A DNA stretch of 64,000 bases from Chroococcidiopsis sp. TS-821 (GCF_002939305.1 NZ_MVDI01000001.1:1550001-1614000), one strand, 5' to 3'. Shown: positions 17,370 to 27,712, numbered from the stretch's first letter. Numbers and translations: made by a program. Notes: generated from the sequence alone by a model not told the origin.

Positions 17370-17425
17370 AGAAGAGGGCAGAGGAAGCAGAGGTGCAGGG
17401 GAAGCAGAGGTGCAGAGGAAGAATA
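17370..17425. repeat. CT/GA-rich dispersed repeat
   Basis: A run of GCAGAGGAAGCAGAGGTGCAG-like units directly follows the preceding stop codon. It is the complement of the CTCCTCTGC core seen in the element at 11198. No terminal inverted repeats are clear here. Confidence 0.6.
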
Positions 17426-17615
17426 ATGTTTTCTCTTTATATTCAAAATTAACCACTAGCCCTTCTCTACACTTCATGAATAAATTTTTATAAATATTGA
17501 TATTGGTGAATTTTTAGGAATTTTTGACGCCTACAGCAGTAATTTTGAGGTTATTACTCCCTCAAAAGGGAATGCATCACTTCACTCATTCCTTGTAAAT
17601 TTGGAGTGCGTGCTC

Positions 17616-19169
17616 ATGAAAGCATTACTGCTATGGCCTGTTATGCCTAATTCTTTCTGGTCGTACCAGGAGACACTGAATTTAGCAGGTTTACGTTCAA
17701 CTAATCCTCCGCTTGGTCTCATTACGATCGCCGCAATGTTGCCAACCGAGTGGGAAATTCGTTTTGTAGACCGCAATGTTCGTTTTGAAACTGAGGATGA
17801 TTGGGCTTGGTGCGACTTGGTCGTCATATCAGCAATGATTATCCAAAAACAAGACTTTCGCGAACTTATCCAAAAAGGTGTAGCACTCGGTAAAAAAGTT
17901 GCTGTAGGTGGACCATACCCGACATCCGTACCAGAGTTTGCTTTAGAGGCAGGAGCGCATTATCTGATTTTAGATGAAGGTGAATGCACGATTCCCATGT
18001 TTCTAAAAGCTTTGGCACGCGGCGAAACACGCGGGATATTTCGTTCGCCAGAAAAACCGGATGTGACGCAAACACCAATTGCGCGGTATGACTTACTGGA
18101 TTTGAATGCCTACTTAGCAATTACAGTTCAGTTTTCTCGTGGTTGTCCTTTTCAGTGCGAATTTTGCGACATTATTAACTTGTATGGACGCAAGCCCCGT
18201 ACAAAAACTCCAGAACAAATGTTGCAAGAATTTCAAGTTCTTTACGACTTGGGTTGGCGGCGATATGTTTTTGTTGTCGATGATAATTTTATTGGCAACA
18301 AACGGAATGCCAAAGTATTTTTAAGGGCATTGATTCCGTGGATGGAAGCACATCATTATCCCTTTATTTTGTTAACCGAAGCCTCACTAAATTTAGCTGA
18401 AGATGATGAATTAATTGAACTCATGGTGAAAGCTGGTTTTACGATTGTCTTTATGGGAATAGAAACCCCAGATACAGATAGTTTAGTCGGCATTCACAAA
18501 TTACAAAATACTCGCCAGGACTTAATTGAATCTTGTCATAAAATTACTCGTGCCGGATTGCAAATTATGTCTGGCTTTATTATGGGGTTTGATAATGAAC
18601 GTCCTGGTGCAGGCAAGCGAATTCAAGCATTTATTGAAGAGACAGGAATTCCGCAGTGTCAATTTAGTTTATTGCAAGCATTGCAAAACACAGCAATGTG
18701 GAATCGCCTGCAAAAAGAAGGACGATTAGTGGATGGGTTAGGGACAATTCATCAAGGCGCAATTATGAATTTTGTGCCAACTCGTCCGGTGGAAGAACTG
18801 ACGGAGGAGTATATTGATGCATTCTGGCATATTTATGAACCAATGCCATACATGAAACGTACATTTCGTCACTTTCAAATGATGAATGGCTGGCGAGGGA
18901 AGACAAAACGCCCAATAACGATGACTGAATTGCGGTTATTTGCTGCGATTTGTTGGCGACAGGGTTTATTACGTTCAACGCGATTTCGTTTTTGGTGGCA
19001 ATTAGGCGCGATCGCACTGACAAAACCGCGACTGGTATACGACTACCTCATTGCCTTAGGCGCTGGCGAACACTTCTTCCACTACCGCTATCAAGTTCGA
19101 GAACAATTGCAAGCGCAACTTGCGACGATCAAACAAGCGAAGCAACGCGAACTTGTATCTGCTACTTGA
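17616..19169 (+). CDS. B12-binding radical SAM protein (DUF4070-type)
   Basis: A 517-residue protein. The N-terminal cobalamin-binding Rossmann domain covers residues 1-140 (LGLITIAAMLPTEW, FVDRNV, AVGGPYPT). The radical SAM motif CPFQCEFCD has its cysteines at 177, 181 and 184. GFIMGFDNERPGAG is a later barrel strand, and the C-terminal third matches the DUF4070 region. These enzymes perform radical methylations or rearrangements. HpnP, the hopanoid 2-methylase, is a relative, but its N-terminal signature is absent here. The ATG at 17616 fits the family better than the TTG at 17601. Confidence 0.88.
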   Translation: MKALLLWPVMPNSFWSYQETLNLAGLRSTNPPLGLITIAAMLPTEWEIRFVDRNVRFETEDDWAWCDLVVISAMIIQKQDFRELIQKGVALGKKVAVGGPYPTSVPEFALEAGAHYLILDEGECTIPMFLKALARGETRGIFRSPEKPDVTQTPIARYDLLDLNAYLAITVQFSRGCPFQCEFCDIINLYGRKPRTKTPEQMLQEFQVLYDLGWRRYVFVVDDNFIGNKRNAKVFLRALIPWMEAHHYPFILLTEASLNLAEDDELIELMVKAGFTIVFMGIETPDTDSLVGIHKLQNTRQDLIESCHKITRAGLQIMSGFIMGFDNERPGAGKRIQAFIEETGIPQCQFSLLQALQNTAMWNRLQKEGRLVDGLGTIHQGAIMNFVPTRPVEELTEEYIDAFWHIYEPMPYMKRTFRHFQMMNGWRGKTKRPITMTELRLFAAICWRQGLLRSTRFRFWWQLGAIALTKPRLVYDYLIALGAGEHFFHYRYQVREQLQAQLATIKQAKQRELVSAT

Positions 19170-19178
19170 TTGCTGATA

Positions 19179-20261
19179 CTACTCACTTAACCGTTGACGA
19201 AGCCATAAAGCAAAAAAGGGAAGCGCCAGGCGATAATTTTGTTCAGAACCGTAGATTAAGCCTTTTTGTTGTAATCCTATCAAAGCACCTTGTAAACTTC
19301 CGCCACGCGAAAGCCCGTGTTTTTGAATGTATTCTCGACTTTGCGGTTTACTTGTGGGGTCTAACGCAAGACATTCTAAAAGTTGCACTTGAGTTGCAGG
19401 TAAAAGCATGAGTAATGACTCAAAGGTGATTGATAAGTCTTGTAATAACTCTTGAATTGCTTGATGTACTTGTTCATCGCGAATGAGTTTGTCAGTAGGA
19501 TGCATGACGACAAGGCGACGAATCAGTGTCAATGCATCGCCAATATGTCCCTGAACCGCATCAATGAAAGTGTCGATTGCAGGCGATCGCGAATCGAATG
19601 TTAGCCCGTGGGTATGTAAAATTTCTCTCGCCCACACTGCCAATACATCATCTGCTAAAGGCGTAAGTTCGACAACTTCTAACGGGTCTTCGCTGTGCGT
19701 AACTTCTGCAATTGTGGCAACGAGTACGTAGCTGACACGCGTCTGCGACTTAATTTCTCGTCTTAGCGTGTTTTCCCATTCGCTATTGCGATCCCATGCG
19801 CGGAGGTGCGGAAAACTCTGTAAAATCAGTACAACGCGTTTATCAACGACTTCGGCTAAAAGTTGCGGTAGCTGAATTAATCTTTCAAAAGCTTGCCATA
19901 GCTGCTTTGGCGTTACCGCAGGTGCGAGTTTCAAGTGAGTGCTGTTTTCGCTGACGTGGATTGCGAACAAATCTTTGGCTATTGTATTAACCCACGTTTG
20001 CAGCAGCGTCGAGTCAAAGTTTTGACTAATTGTTTCTGCGAGTAATTCGATGAATTGCCTTGCTGCGATCGCGCGGATGCAATCTACCTCTAAAGCGATC
20101 GCGCCTACTTCTAAAGCCGCCGTTCTTACCAAAGTTCGCCTTCCACACCCTGGTACTCCCGCAATCAAAAGATTTCCATCGCGGGCGAGAACTTCTACAA
20201 TCTGTTGAAATTGAGCCGAACGTCCAACGATTTCAATTGAAGTAGACACATTTACATTCAC
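19179..20261 (-). CDS. ATPase-like protein with degenerate P-loop
   Basis: A 360-residue protein with an AAA/STAND-type layout: VGRSAQFQQIVEVL, then the P-loop-like GVPGCGRRTLV at 35-45. The Walker lysine is replaced by Arg41 and the next residue is Arg42. The candidate Walker B, RVVLILQSFPHLRAWD, lacks the acidic pair. A C-terminal winged-helix region (YIQKHGLSRGGSLQGALIGL) resembles that of STAND proteins. Catalysis is therefore doubtful; nucleotide binding or a scaffold role is possible. Start is GTG. It converges with the radical SAM gene with 9 bp between stops. Confidence 0.7.
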   Translation of the reverse strand: MNVNVSTSIEIVGRSAQFQQIVEVLARDGNLLIAGVPGCGRRTLVRTAALEVGAIALEVDCIRAIAARQFIELLAETISQNFDSTLLQTWVNTIAKDLFAIHVSENSTHLKLAPAVTPKQLWQAFERLIQLPQLLAEVVDKRVVLILQSFPHLRAWDRNSEWENTLRREIKSQTRVSYVLVATIAEVTHSEDPLEVVELTPLADDVLAVWAREILHTHGLTFDSRSPAIDTFIDAVQGHIGDALTLIRRLVVMHPTDKLIRDEQVHQAIQELLQDLSITFESLLMLLPATQVQLLECLALDPTSKPQSREYIQKHGLSRGGSLQGALIGLQQKGLIYGSEQNYRLALPFFALWLRQRLSE

Positions 20262-20520
20262 GTGCTTGTCTCAATGTTGGATAGAACAAAGCTAAGTGGT
20301 GATTTCACCAACTTGAAGGCAACCTATAGTTACCATGAAGAACTATTAGTGTCAATTTTTGCTAAACACTATTTTTTGGTGCTTGATTAGATAGCACTAA
20401 ATAAATGATTAAGAAATATGACATAGACGCTAGCGCCAAGGCTGCGACAGCAGCAGTCTTTAGTATTCTCGAAACAGAACGCTGCACAAGGATTGGGGAA
20501 CATGAAGCCAAGCAACGTTT

Positions 20521-20949
20521 AGCAACGAAGCTATACTTTCAAAAAGTCGAATTCAGCGTATTTTAGCAATTTCACTGTTTAATTGGATTGTCATCCTTGG
20601 AGTTTCTGAGTATATTCGGGCAACGACAGGAGACATGAATTTAGCGCGCACTATGGCAATTAGTGCACTCATATGCTGGCAGGATTTTTACCTTTTGAGT
20701 TTGAGTCAGTTGACACCAGATTTGATGGCAAAAATCAAGGGTACAGCGGCAGAAGTTGATATTCCTGCGATCGCATTTGGCATTATTGGCGCGATTATTT
20801 TGCAAATGGTTTTCTGCTATGTATCAATCATCAATACCATCTTCGCAACCGCGCCTCTTGATTTTCATCATTGGTTATTCTGTCTTGCTGTTGGTTTACC
20901 AATGATTCTTTAGTCGATTTTTGTCAATCGTTTCGACCCACCAAACTAA
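20521..20949 (+). pseudogene. C-terminal remnant of a P-type cation-transporting ATPase
   Basis: Open frame from about 20521 reads EAILSKSRIQRILAISLFNW, TTGDMNLARTMAISALI, and FCYVSIINTIFATAPLDF. This is the last four transmembrane segments of a Ca2+/Na+/K+-type P-ATPase (cation_ATPase_C domain). An in-frame TAG at 20911 precedes the expected end FVNRFDPPN. The phosphorylation, nucleotide and actuator domains are gone, and the frame upstream of 20521 has stops. It is non-functional as a pump. Confidence 0.75.
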
Positions 20950-20979
20950 GTTACAGACTGGGGATTACCCATCTAATAA

Positions 20980-22071
20980 CTAAACATTAAATCGAAATAG
21001 CATTACATCACCTTCTTGGACGACGTAATCTTTTCCTTCACTTCTCACCAAACCTTTCTCTTTAGCTGCATTCATCGATCCAGTCGCGACTAGGTCTTCG
21101 TAAGCAACTGTCTCTGCTCGAATAAATCCGCGTTCAAAATCCGAGTGAATCACGCCAGCGGCTTGCGGTGCAGACATTCCTGCATGAATTGTCCACGCAC
21201 GAGTTTCTTTAGGTCCTGACGTAAAATAGGTACGCAATCCTAAAAGTTTGTATGTAGCACGGATTAACGATTTTAGCCCGCCCTCTGCAACACCTAAAGA
21301 TGCAAGAAACTCAGCTTTATCTTCTTCGGGTAATTCTACTAACTCGGCTTCAACTTGCGCAGAAACAATTACAACTTGAGCATTTTCTTGCGAAGCAATT
21401 TGCCGCACTTGTTCGACATATTCGTTACCCGTTGCTAAGTCTTCTTCAGAGACATTTGCTGCATAAATAATTGGTTTACCACTCAATAATCCTAATCCTT
21501 TAATTGTTGCTGCTTCTTCTTCGGTTAAACTGACTTGTCTTACTGATTTGCCTTCGTTTAATGCAGCACTTAATTTTTCTAGAACGCTGACTTCAAACTG
21601 GGCGTCTTTACTCGTACGAGCTTGCTTTTTCGTACGTTCGATACGTCGTTCAATTTGAGCTAAATCAGCCAATGCCAATTCTAAATTAATAATTTCAATA
21701 TCTCGTTTAGGATCGACCGAACCCGCGACATGAATAATATCGTCGTTTTCAAAACAACGCACGACATGAACGATCGCATCAACTTCGCGAATATGTGAAA
21801 GAAACTGATTGCCCAAACCTTCGCCTTGGCTTGCACCTTTGACTAAACCTGCAATATCAACAAATTCAACTCGCGCCGGTACAATTTGCGCCGAAGCTGA
21901 GATTTTTCCTAGAACTTGTAATCGTTCGTCTGGAACTGCAACAACACCTACATTCGGTTCAATCGTACAAAACGGGAAATTAGCAGCTTCCGCTTTGGCA
22001 TTGGCAACCAAAGCATTAAACAAAGTTGATTTTCCAACGTTGGGTAGCCCTACGATTCCGGCTCTGAGCAT
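20980..22071 (-). CDS. ychF: Redox-regulated ATPase/GTPase YchF (OLA1 family)
   Basis: A 363-residue TRAFAC-class P-loop protein. G1 is GLPNVGKST at 8-16 and the G3 region is VEFVDIAGLVKGASQGEGLGN. The G4 position reads YAANVSEED (the NxxE variant that favours ATP in this family). A coiled-coil insertion (about 130-165) and a C-terminal TGS domain (ending MLFRFNV) complete the layout. YchF binds ribosomes and acts in stress and redox responses. Full length. Confidence 0.97.
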   Translation of the reverse strand: MLRAGIVGLPNVGKSTLFNALVANAKAEAANFPFCTIEPNVGVVAVPDERLQVLGKISASAQIVPARVEFVDIAGLVKGASQGEGLGNQFLSHIREVDAIVHVVRCFENDDIIHVAGSVDPKRDIEIINLELALADLAQIERRIERTKKQARTSKDAQFEVSVLEKLSAALNEGKSVRQVSLTEEEAATIKGLGLLSGKPIIYAANVSEEDLATGNEYVEQVRQIASQENAQVVIVSAQVEAELVELPEEDKAEFLASLGVAEGGLKSLIRATYKLLGLRTYFTSGPKETRAWTIHAGMSAPQAAGVIHSDFERGFIRAETVAYEDLVATGSMNAAKEKGLVRSEGKDYVVQEGDVMLFRFNV

Positions 22072-22246
22072 ATATTCTTGCAGGTGAACGGTCAGCTTAA
22101 CTAGTTTAACGAAGTTTGGTTAGGTTGAGTTTAGGCATTTTGAACTATAGTCATCCTATCAAAACTATGATACTAGCATCCAAGTTAAGCGTACTTTCTG
22201 CAAAGCTCAAGCCTTGATTCAGTTAGTACCAAATCTAAAAGGGTAC

Positions 22247-22444
22247 CTATACTGGTTCAGGAATTGGTTGGGGAATTGGTGCTGGTACTGGCTGAGGAAT
22301 TGGTGCTGGTACTGGCTGCGGCGCAGGTTCTGGGGTCGGTTGTGGTGCAGGTGTAGGTGGTGTGGGGTCTGGTAAAGGATTGGGAACTGGTGCGGGAATT
22401 TCTGGTTGCGGTAAAGGGTTAGGATTGGGATTAATCATTGCCAT
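22247..22444 (-). CDS. Proline-rich repeat mini-protein
   Basis: A 65-residue ORF, almost half proline, built from PQPVPAPIPQP-type repeats and a MAMINPNPNPLPQ start. The composition implies a disordered polyproline chain. Similar small Pro-rich proteins occur in other cyanobacteria, so the ORF may be real, but there is no strong ribosome site and no known function. A low-complexity non-coding repeat is the alternative. Confidence 0.45.
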   Translation of the reverse strand: MAMINPNPNPLPQPEIPAPVPNPLPDPTPPTPAPQPTPEPAPQPVPAPIPQPVPAPIPQPIPEPV

Positions 22445-22683
22445 TCCATCGACGTGACTCTACCACCCTAGACAACAACTGTTATTCAATACATCTATCT
22501 AGATATTTAGACTCAGTGCGATCGCCCAATATTGTTTTACTTCAGAGTCACTACAACTAGGTTAGTAGAGGAGAGTTGTGCTTTGTGGTAACTATACTGA
22601 TTGCGATCGGCTATTTGCGTCGAGTAATTTAGTTGAATTCTTCCACTAGAAGGATTTTTATTTTAAAGTTAATTACTTATTTT

Positions 22684-24165
22684 ATGCATTTTTCTGAGCA
22701 ATACCAAATAAACTTACCAATATTAGATGCTTTACGTGAATGTGCTAACGACAACCATGCAGCTTTCTACACGCCAGGACACAAACGAGGGCAAGGAATT
22801 TCCTCTTCCTTAGCGCGTAATTTCAATTCAAATATTTTTAAGTTTGACCTACCAGAACTTCCTGAATTAGATAATTTGTTTGCTCCTCAAGGTGTGATTC
22901 AAGAAGCCCAAGAATTAGCAGCAGATGCTTTCGGTGCGGAACAAACTTGGTTTTTAGTTAACGGTTCTACGTGTGGAGTTGAAGCCGCAATTTTAGCAAC
23001 TTGCAATGCTGGAGATAAAATTATTCTGCCGCGTAATGTACATTCGTCCGCCATCGCTGGCTTAATTCTTTCTGGTGCGATTCCTGTTTTCATTAATCCT
23101 GAGTATGACTCAGAACTAGATATTGCACATAGTATTACTTTAGAAAGTGTAGCAACCGCACTCCAACAGCATCCTGACGCGAAAGCCGTGATGATCCTTT
23201 ACCCAACGTACTACGGTGCGTGTGGTGATATAGGTGCGATCGCTTCTCTCGCGCACAAACACAACATCCCCTTACTCGTAGACGAAGCGCACGGCGCACA
23301 CTTTGCTTTTCATCCTGACTTACCTATCTCTGCGTTGGCAGCTGGTGCCGATTTAACTGTGCAATCAACGCATAAGGTTCTCGGAGCAATGACTCAAGCA
23401 TCGATGCTCCACGTCCAAGGTAATAGGATAGACCGCGATCGCCTCTCTAAAGCTTTACAACTTGTGCAATCTACAAGTCCTAGTTATTTACTCTTAGCTT
23501 CCCTCGATGCCGCACGCCAACAAATGGCACTGCATGGAAAATCTTTAATGTCACGCACTTTACAACTTGCCGCAGAAGCACGCACCCACCTTCATCAAAT
23601 TCCTGGATTATCAGTTTTGGAATGCCAATCTACTCCAGGTTTTTGCCGTTTAGACCCGACGCGACTCACGGTTACAGTTTCAGGGTTGGGTTTAACAGGC
23701 TTTGAGGCGGATGAAATCTTACACGAACAACTCAGTGTGACAGCAGAATTACCCTCATTGCAACACCTAACTTTTATTATTTCCTTTGGCAACGCGCAAG
23801 AAGATATTGAAAAGTTAGTATCAGCTTTCAATTTGGTATCTCAAAGATATCAAAAAGAACACTTGACTTATAAAAAGCCTATGTGGGAAGATTTTGTTTA
23901 TAAGATGGGATATACCGTGCAAATTTCACCGCGACAAGCATATTTTGCAGAAACCGAAAGTGTACCGATATCCCAAGCAAGCGATCGCATTTGTGCAGAA
24001 TTAGTTTGTCCTTACCCCCCAGGAATTCCTGTCTTAATGCCAGGAGAAATCATCAACAGGCAAGCACTAGATTACCTCCAGCAAATCCTAGTAACGGGAG
24101 GTTTTATTAGTGGTTGTGCCGATCCAAGCCTAAGCACTTTAAAAGTAGTGAGACAGAAGAGCTAG
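22684..24165 (+). CDS. Orn/Lys/Arg decarboxylase-family PLP enzyme
   Basis: A 493-residue fold-type I PLP enzyme. GHKRGQGI near the start, NGSTCGVEAAIL for phosphate binding, VDEAHGAHF with the cofactor Asp, and STHKVLGAMTQ with the Schiff-base Lys are all present. The C-terminal domain (PYPPGIPVLMPGE) is typical of the short class lacking a wing domain. It decarboxylates a basic amino acid for polyamine synthesis; whether lysine, ornithine or arginine cannot be read off. The ATG at 22684 suits the family; the TTG at 22633 would add an unconserved 17 residues. Confidence 0.9.
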   Translation: MHFSEQYQINLPILDALRECANDNHAAFYTPGHKRGQGISSSLARNFNSNIFKFDLPELPELDNLFAPQGVIQEAQELAADAFGAEQTWFLVNGSTCGVEAAILATCNAGDKIILPRNVHSSAIAGLILSGAIPVFINPEYDSELDIAHSITLESVATALQQHPDAKAVMILYPTYYGACGDIGAIASLAHKHNIPLLVDEAHGAHFAFHPDLPISALAAGADLTVQSTHKVLGAMTQASMLHVQGNRIDRDRLSKALQLVQSTSPSYLLLASLDAARQQMALHGKSLMSRTLQLAAEARTHLHQIPGLSVLECQSTPGFCRLDPTRLTVTVSGLGLTGFEADEILHEQLSVTAELPSLQHLTFIISFGNAQEDIEKLVSAFNLVSQRYQKEHLTYKKPMWEDFVYKMGYTVQISPRQAYFAETESVPISQASDRICAELVCPYPPGIPVLMPGEIINRQALDYLQQILVTGGFISGCADPSLSTLKVVRQKS

Positions 24166-24337
24166 AAGTGTGAGATCTGAGGATTTACGTTGAACTCTTT
24201 TAAGAGTAAACTCAATCATCCTCACCAATCGATCGCCTGGGCAATTGAGAAAGCAATTTACGACCTAGACGCGATCGCAAAGTTAGGTAGTGAGTAGAAG
24301 ATGCACAGAGACATTAGTGCAGCGATATAGGGGAGCT

Positions 24338-24886
24338 TTAGGAGAATATTCTACTATTGCAATACCATGCTGTTAGGGCAACTGCCAGCGCATCTGCAGC
24401 ATCATCAGGACGCGGAATATAATCTAAATCTAGTTGTTGTGCGACAGCTTGTTGAACTTCATACTTTTTGGCGTTACCCCAACCTGTAAGTGCTTGTTTG
24501 ACTTGGGCTGGCGTAAACTCGACAAATGGAATATCGTGCTGTGCCAACACCAGCATAATTACGCCACGCGCCTGAGCTACAGAAATCGTATTGCCCATCT
24601 TATAGAAAAAGAGCTTTTCAATTGCAACTAGGTTAGGTTGCGACTGTTCGAGCAAGACATTTAAGTCTTCGTAAATCGTGCACAGTCTTTTCCCCATCTC
24701 GATATCGGCTGAAGTTTGAATCACACCAAAATCAAGTAATGTTAATTCTGGTTTGGTAATAACTTCTGCGTTAGCAGCTTGGGAAGCGATCGCCCCAGCA
24801 GAATTGAAATCCCGCTGCGTTGCCCTAATTGTACCGAATCCCAAAATCGCTAGACCAGGATCGATTCCCAAAATTCGCTTTTCCAT
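24338..24886 (-). CDS. ruvC: Holliday-junction resolvase RuvC
   Basis: A 182-residue RNase H-fold endonuclease. Catalytic acids are visible: Asp9 in LGIDPG, the Glu in AIEKLFFYK, and the Asp pair in [10 protein letters not shown]. It resolves four-way junctions during recombination with RuvAB. There is an unusual short insertion ([14 protein letters not shown]) after the first strand compared with the compact E. coli protein. It ends convergently with the PLP decarboxylase, 172 bp apart. Confidence 0.95.
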   Translation of the reverse strand: MEKRILGIDPGLAILGFGTIRATQRDFNSAGAIASQAANAEVITKPELTLLDFGVIQTSADIEMGKRLCTIYEDLNVLLEQSQPNLVAIEKLFFYKMGNTISVAQARGVIMLVLAQHDIPFVEFTPAQVKQALTGWGNAKKYEVQQAVAQQLDLDYIPRPDDAADALAVALTAWYCNSRIFS

Positions 24887-25146
24887 ATTGATTTCTCAAT
24901 CGCCAAGTTGTCACTAACACCTCGTACCCAACTTGTGTAAAAGTAGATGCAACTTTGATCGTAAAGTTCTAGTCAAATACGTTGAATTTCAGCGATATTA
25001 CATGAAAATACATAAAATTATGCAATCTCCAATCGGAATTAAGGCTATAAATTCACTTAGTCAAGCTACTAGACACAGTTAGATCACCTACTAAAGTAAC
25101 AAGGGTTTGGTATACATTTTGGTATCTCCCTGCTAAAAAGTTGCAT

Positions 25147-26535
25147 ATGCGATTTGCTCCTTTTAAAAAATCCTTACGAAGTATCAAGCAGGAATCGCTC
25201 CATCGCGCTCCCCATCGAGTTGGACAGTGGTTCAAATGGTTAGCTCCTGGGATATTTGTCAAACGCTGGTTACTGTTAAGCGCTGGCGGAGTGGTGTTAG
25301 TTGGCTTAGGTTTGGCAATCTGGGTCAAATTAACGCCAATTTTTCATGCATTGCAATTAATCCAGGACATTGTCGGCACGATCGCGAATTTTGTTCCTAA
25401 TTATATTAGCGGTCCTTTGGTATTGCTTCTGGGCGCATTGTTGATCTTCTGGGGACAAACCCGCACCGTCGGCTCAATTACTGAGGTATTACGACCAGAA
25501 GGTGGCGATGAAGAACTGATCGATGTACTCTTAACACACCGCCGCTTGCATCGCGGACCTAAAATTGTCGCCATTGGCGGTGGGACAGGTTTATCAACGT
25601 TGCTGCGCGGACTCAAGGCGTATAGCGCGAACATCACTGCCATTGTCACTGTAGCAGACGATGGCGGGTCTTCAGGACGGCTGCGGCGCGAAATAGGGGT
25701 TCTTCCCCCAGGCGATATTCGCAACTGTTTAGCCGCCCTCGCCTCCGAGGAAAAATTATTGACTGAGCTTTTTCAGTACCGCTTCCGAGCTGGTGATGGT
25801 TTAGTTGGGCATAGTTTTGGGAATTTATTCCTCACCGCAATGAGTGAAATTACTGGTGATTTAGAACGGGCGATCGCCGCAAGTTCGCAAGTTCTCGCAA
25901 TTCGCGGACAAGTTTTTCCCGCAACGCTCAGTGATGTGCGCTTGTGGGCAGAATTAGCTGATGGTCGTCGTATTGAAGGTGAATCTAATATTACCAAAGC
26001 AGGCGGCTGTATCCTCAAAATCGGCTGTACTCCCGCCGAACCTCCCGCACTACCCAAAGCACTACAAGCGATTCATGAAGCTGACTACATTATCATTGGT
26101 CCTGGAAGTCTCTATACAAGCGTTATTCCGAATTTACTAGTACCAGAAATTGCCAACGCGATCGCCGCCCGCTGTAAAGGAGGTAAAACCCCGCCAATTC
26201 CTTGTATCTACGTTTGTAACGTCATGACACAACCAGGTGAAACCCAAGGTTATACTGTCTCGGATCATATTCGCGCGATCGACGCTGCGTGCGGACAAAA
26301 ATTATTTAGTGCTGTCCTGGTTCATCGACGAACTCCCTCAGAAAAAAGCCTGAGGCGCTATGCACAAGAAAATTCGCATCCTGTATTTCTAGATCGCGAA
26401 GTTGTTGCTCGCTTAGGACGACGGATTATTTTAGCCAACGTGATCGATGAAGATGAAGAAACTGGACTAGTGCGGCATAATCCTCGGGCATTAGCACAAG
26501 TGCTCTTACGCTGGTATGGTCGCGCTCGCACATAA
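25147..26535 (+). CDS. YvcK/CofD-family gluconeogenesis factor
   Basis: A 462-residue protein. Two transmembrane helices occupy about residues 40-65 and 80-105. The cytosolic YvcK domain follows: [59 protein letters not shown] and [10 protein letters not shown]. In Bacillus, YvcK binds UDP-sugars and supports cell-wall and carbon metabolism. The ATG at 25147 follows a TTG at 25141 that could also start translation. Confidence 0.92.
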   Translation: MRFAPFKKSLRSIKQESLHRAPHRVGQWFKWLAPGIFVKRWLLLSAGGVVLVGLGLAIWVKLTPIFHALQLIQDIVGTIANFVPNYISGPLVLLLGALLIFWGQTRTVGSITEVLRPEGGDEELIDVLLTHRRLHRGPKIVAIGGGTGLSTLLRGLKAYSANITAIVTVADDGGSSGRLRREIGVLPPGDIRNCLAALASEEKLLTELFQYRFRAGDGLVGHSFGNLFLTAMSEITGDLERAIAASSQVLAIRGQVFPATLSDVRLWAELADGRRIEGESNITKAGGCILKIGCTPAEPPALPKALQAIHEADYIIIGPGSLYTSVIPNLLVPEIANAIAARCKGGKTPPIPCIYVCNVMTQPGETQGYTVSDHIRAIDAACGQKLFSAVLVHRRTPSEKSLRRYAQENSHPVFLDREVVARLGRRIILANVIDEDEETGLVRHNPRALAQVLLRWYGRART

Positions 26536-27238
26536 GTAAGATTATTTTCTAGGATGTCTTGGACAAACTAATACAGTCGCGCTTCTTGCCAAAGTAAGTG
26601 TAATTTTATTCTTTTAAAAATTTCTACAATTACTTTGCATGTATCTATGCAGTTCAAATTGCTGGTAATCTCAGTATAATATGACATGCGCTGAATAAAA
26701 AATCCATTTTATATTTCTCAAATTGTAATAGCGATTTTTGATTTGTTTGATGAAAAATTATTATTTTTGTTCTAGCTTCCTAGTCATAGAAAATTTTATA
26801 ACGAAAACTTCGTACGCACAATGGCTCGGCTACTACGCTCCTTCATAGTTAGTAAGAAATTAGAGGATAGCTGCAGCTTAATATTTCTAAGTTATTCATC
26901 GCAATTTACTTTTAAGAATGCCATTCAACTTTTGCAAACGTTGAGAATTATAGTTCATTTAAAGTGAGCGATTGTTAAAAATTATAACTTAAAAATTACT
27001 TTTCTATTTAACAGATTTAAGTACACTTACTAAAGACGAATTAATTATTTTTAAAAGGTTTGCCCTCTCAATTTCATAAAAATCATATTAAATCAGTTAC
27101 ACTATATTCAGTAATATTTAAAATGAGTTTTTTACAGTTAACTCAAAGAATAATAGCTTTATTTTAGGAAGTTAACTTGCAGAGGCAGATCAATAAATTA
27201 TGATTTCAAACTGTTAGCTCAAGACTCAGATTTAGATT
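26536..27238. other. Long AT-rich non-coding region upstream of tsaE
   Basis: Roughly 700 bp with no convincing gene. A 48-codon ORF starting at 26821 has no ribosome site and random composition. No strong hairpin, tRNA or repeat was recognised. GC content is visibly lower than in the flanking genes. Confidence 0.6.
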
Positions 27239-27712
27239 ATGAATAAAAGACAAATTCGTACTTTGCTTGTAGATCCACAAGCAACGCTGCGCTTAGGTAA
27301 ATTTTTAGGGCAAACTTTGAATGCAGGTAGTGTGTTGTTATTACAAGGGGATTTAGGAAGTGGTAAAACTACATTAGTTCAAGGAATTGGTAGCGGGCTA
27401 GGAATTAAGGAGCAAATTGTTAGCCCTACATTTACTTTAATCAATGAGTATAGAGAAGGGCGCTTGCCACTTTATCACTTAGATCTATATCGTTTAGAAC
27501 CAGAGTCAGTTGCTGCATTATACCCAGAAGCTTACTGGGAAGGTATCGATGTAGAGTTAGGTATTACAGCAATTGAATGGGCAGAACGCTTGCCATATCT
27601 ACCATCGAGTTATATTAATATCCGCTTTAGCCACCATAACACTCATGGTCGTCAAGTAGACGTATCTGCGGTAGGCATTCAACTCGATTTTTTAGAAAAT
27701 TTCACAACCTGA
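27239..27712 (+). CDS. tsaE: tRNA threonylcarbamoyladenosine biosynthesis ATPase TsaE
   Basis: A 157-residue P-loop protein, full length for TsaE. Walker A is GDLGSGKTT at 37-45. SPTFTLINEY and HLDLYRL are family motifs, and AIEWAERLPYLP is the Walker B-adjacent motif. With TsaB and TsaD it drives formation of t6A37 in ANN-decoding tRNAs. It stands alone between two AT-rich gaps. Confidence 0.95.
   Translation: MNKRQIRTLLVDPQATLRLGKFLGQTLNAGSVLLLQGDLGSGKTTLVQGIGSGLGIKEQIVSPTFTLINEYREGRLPLYHLDLYRLEPESVAALYPEAYWEGIDVELGITAIEWAERLPYLPSSYINIRFSHHNTHGRQVDVSAVGIQLDFLENFTT

Noticed and set aside
17616-19169. Hopanoid 2-methylase HpnP
   Set aside because: Cofactor motifs match the superfamily, but the N-terminal HpnP signature and hopanoid gene neighbours are missing.
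18950-19411. 153-codon plus-strand ORF
   Set aside because: Overlaps the ends of two real convergent genes in the wrong frames; no motif.
20290-20330. GGTGATTTCACC palindrome upstream of the ATPase-like gene
   Set aside because: Short palindrome of a length expected by chance; no second copy near.
26821-26967. 48-codon ORF in the AT-rich gap
   Set aside because: No ribosome site, no resemblance to any protein, composition expected by chance.
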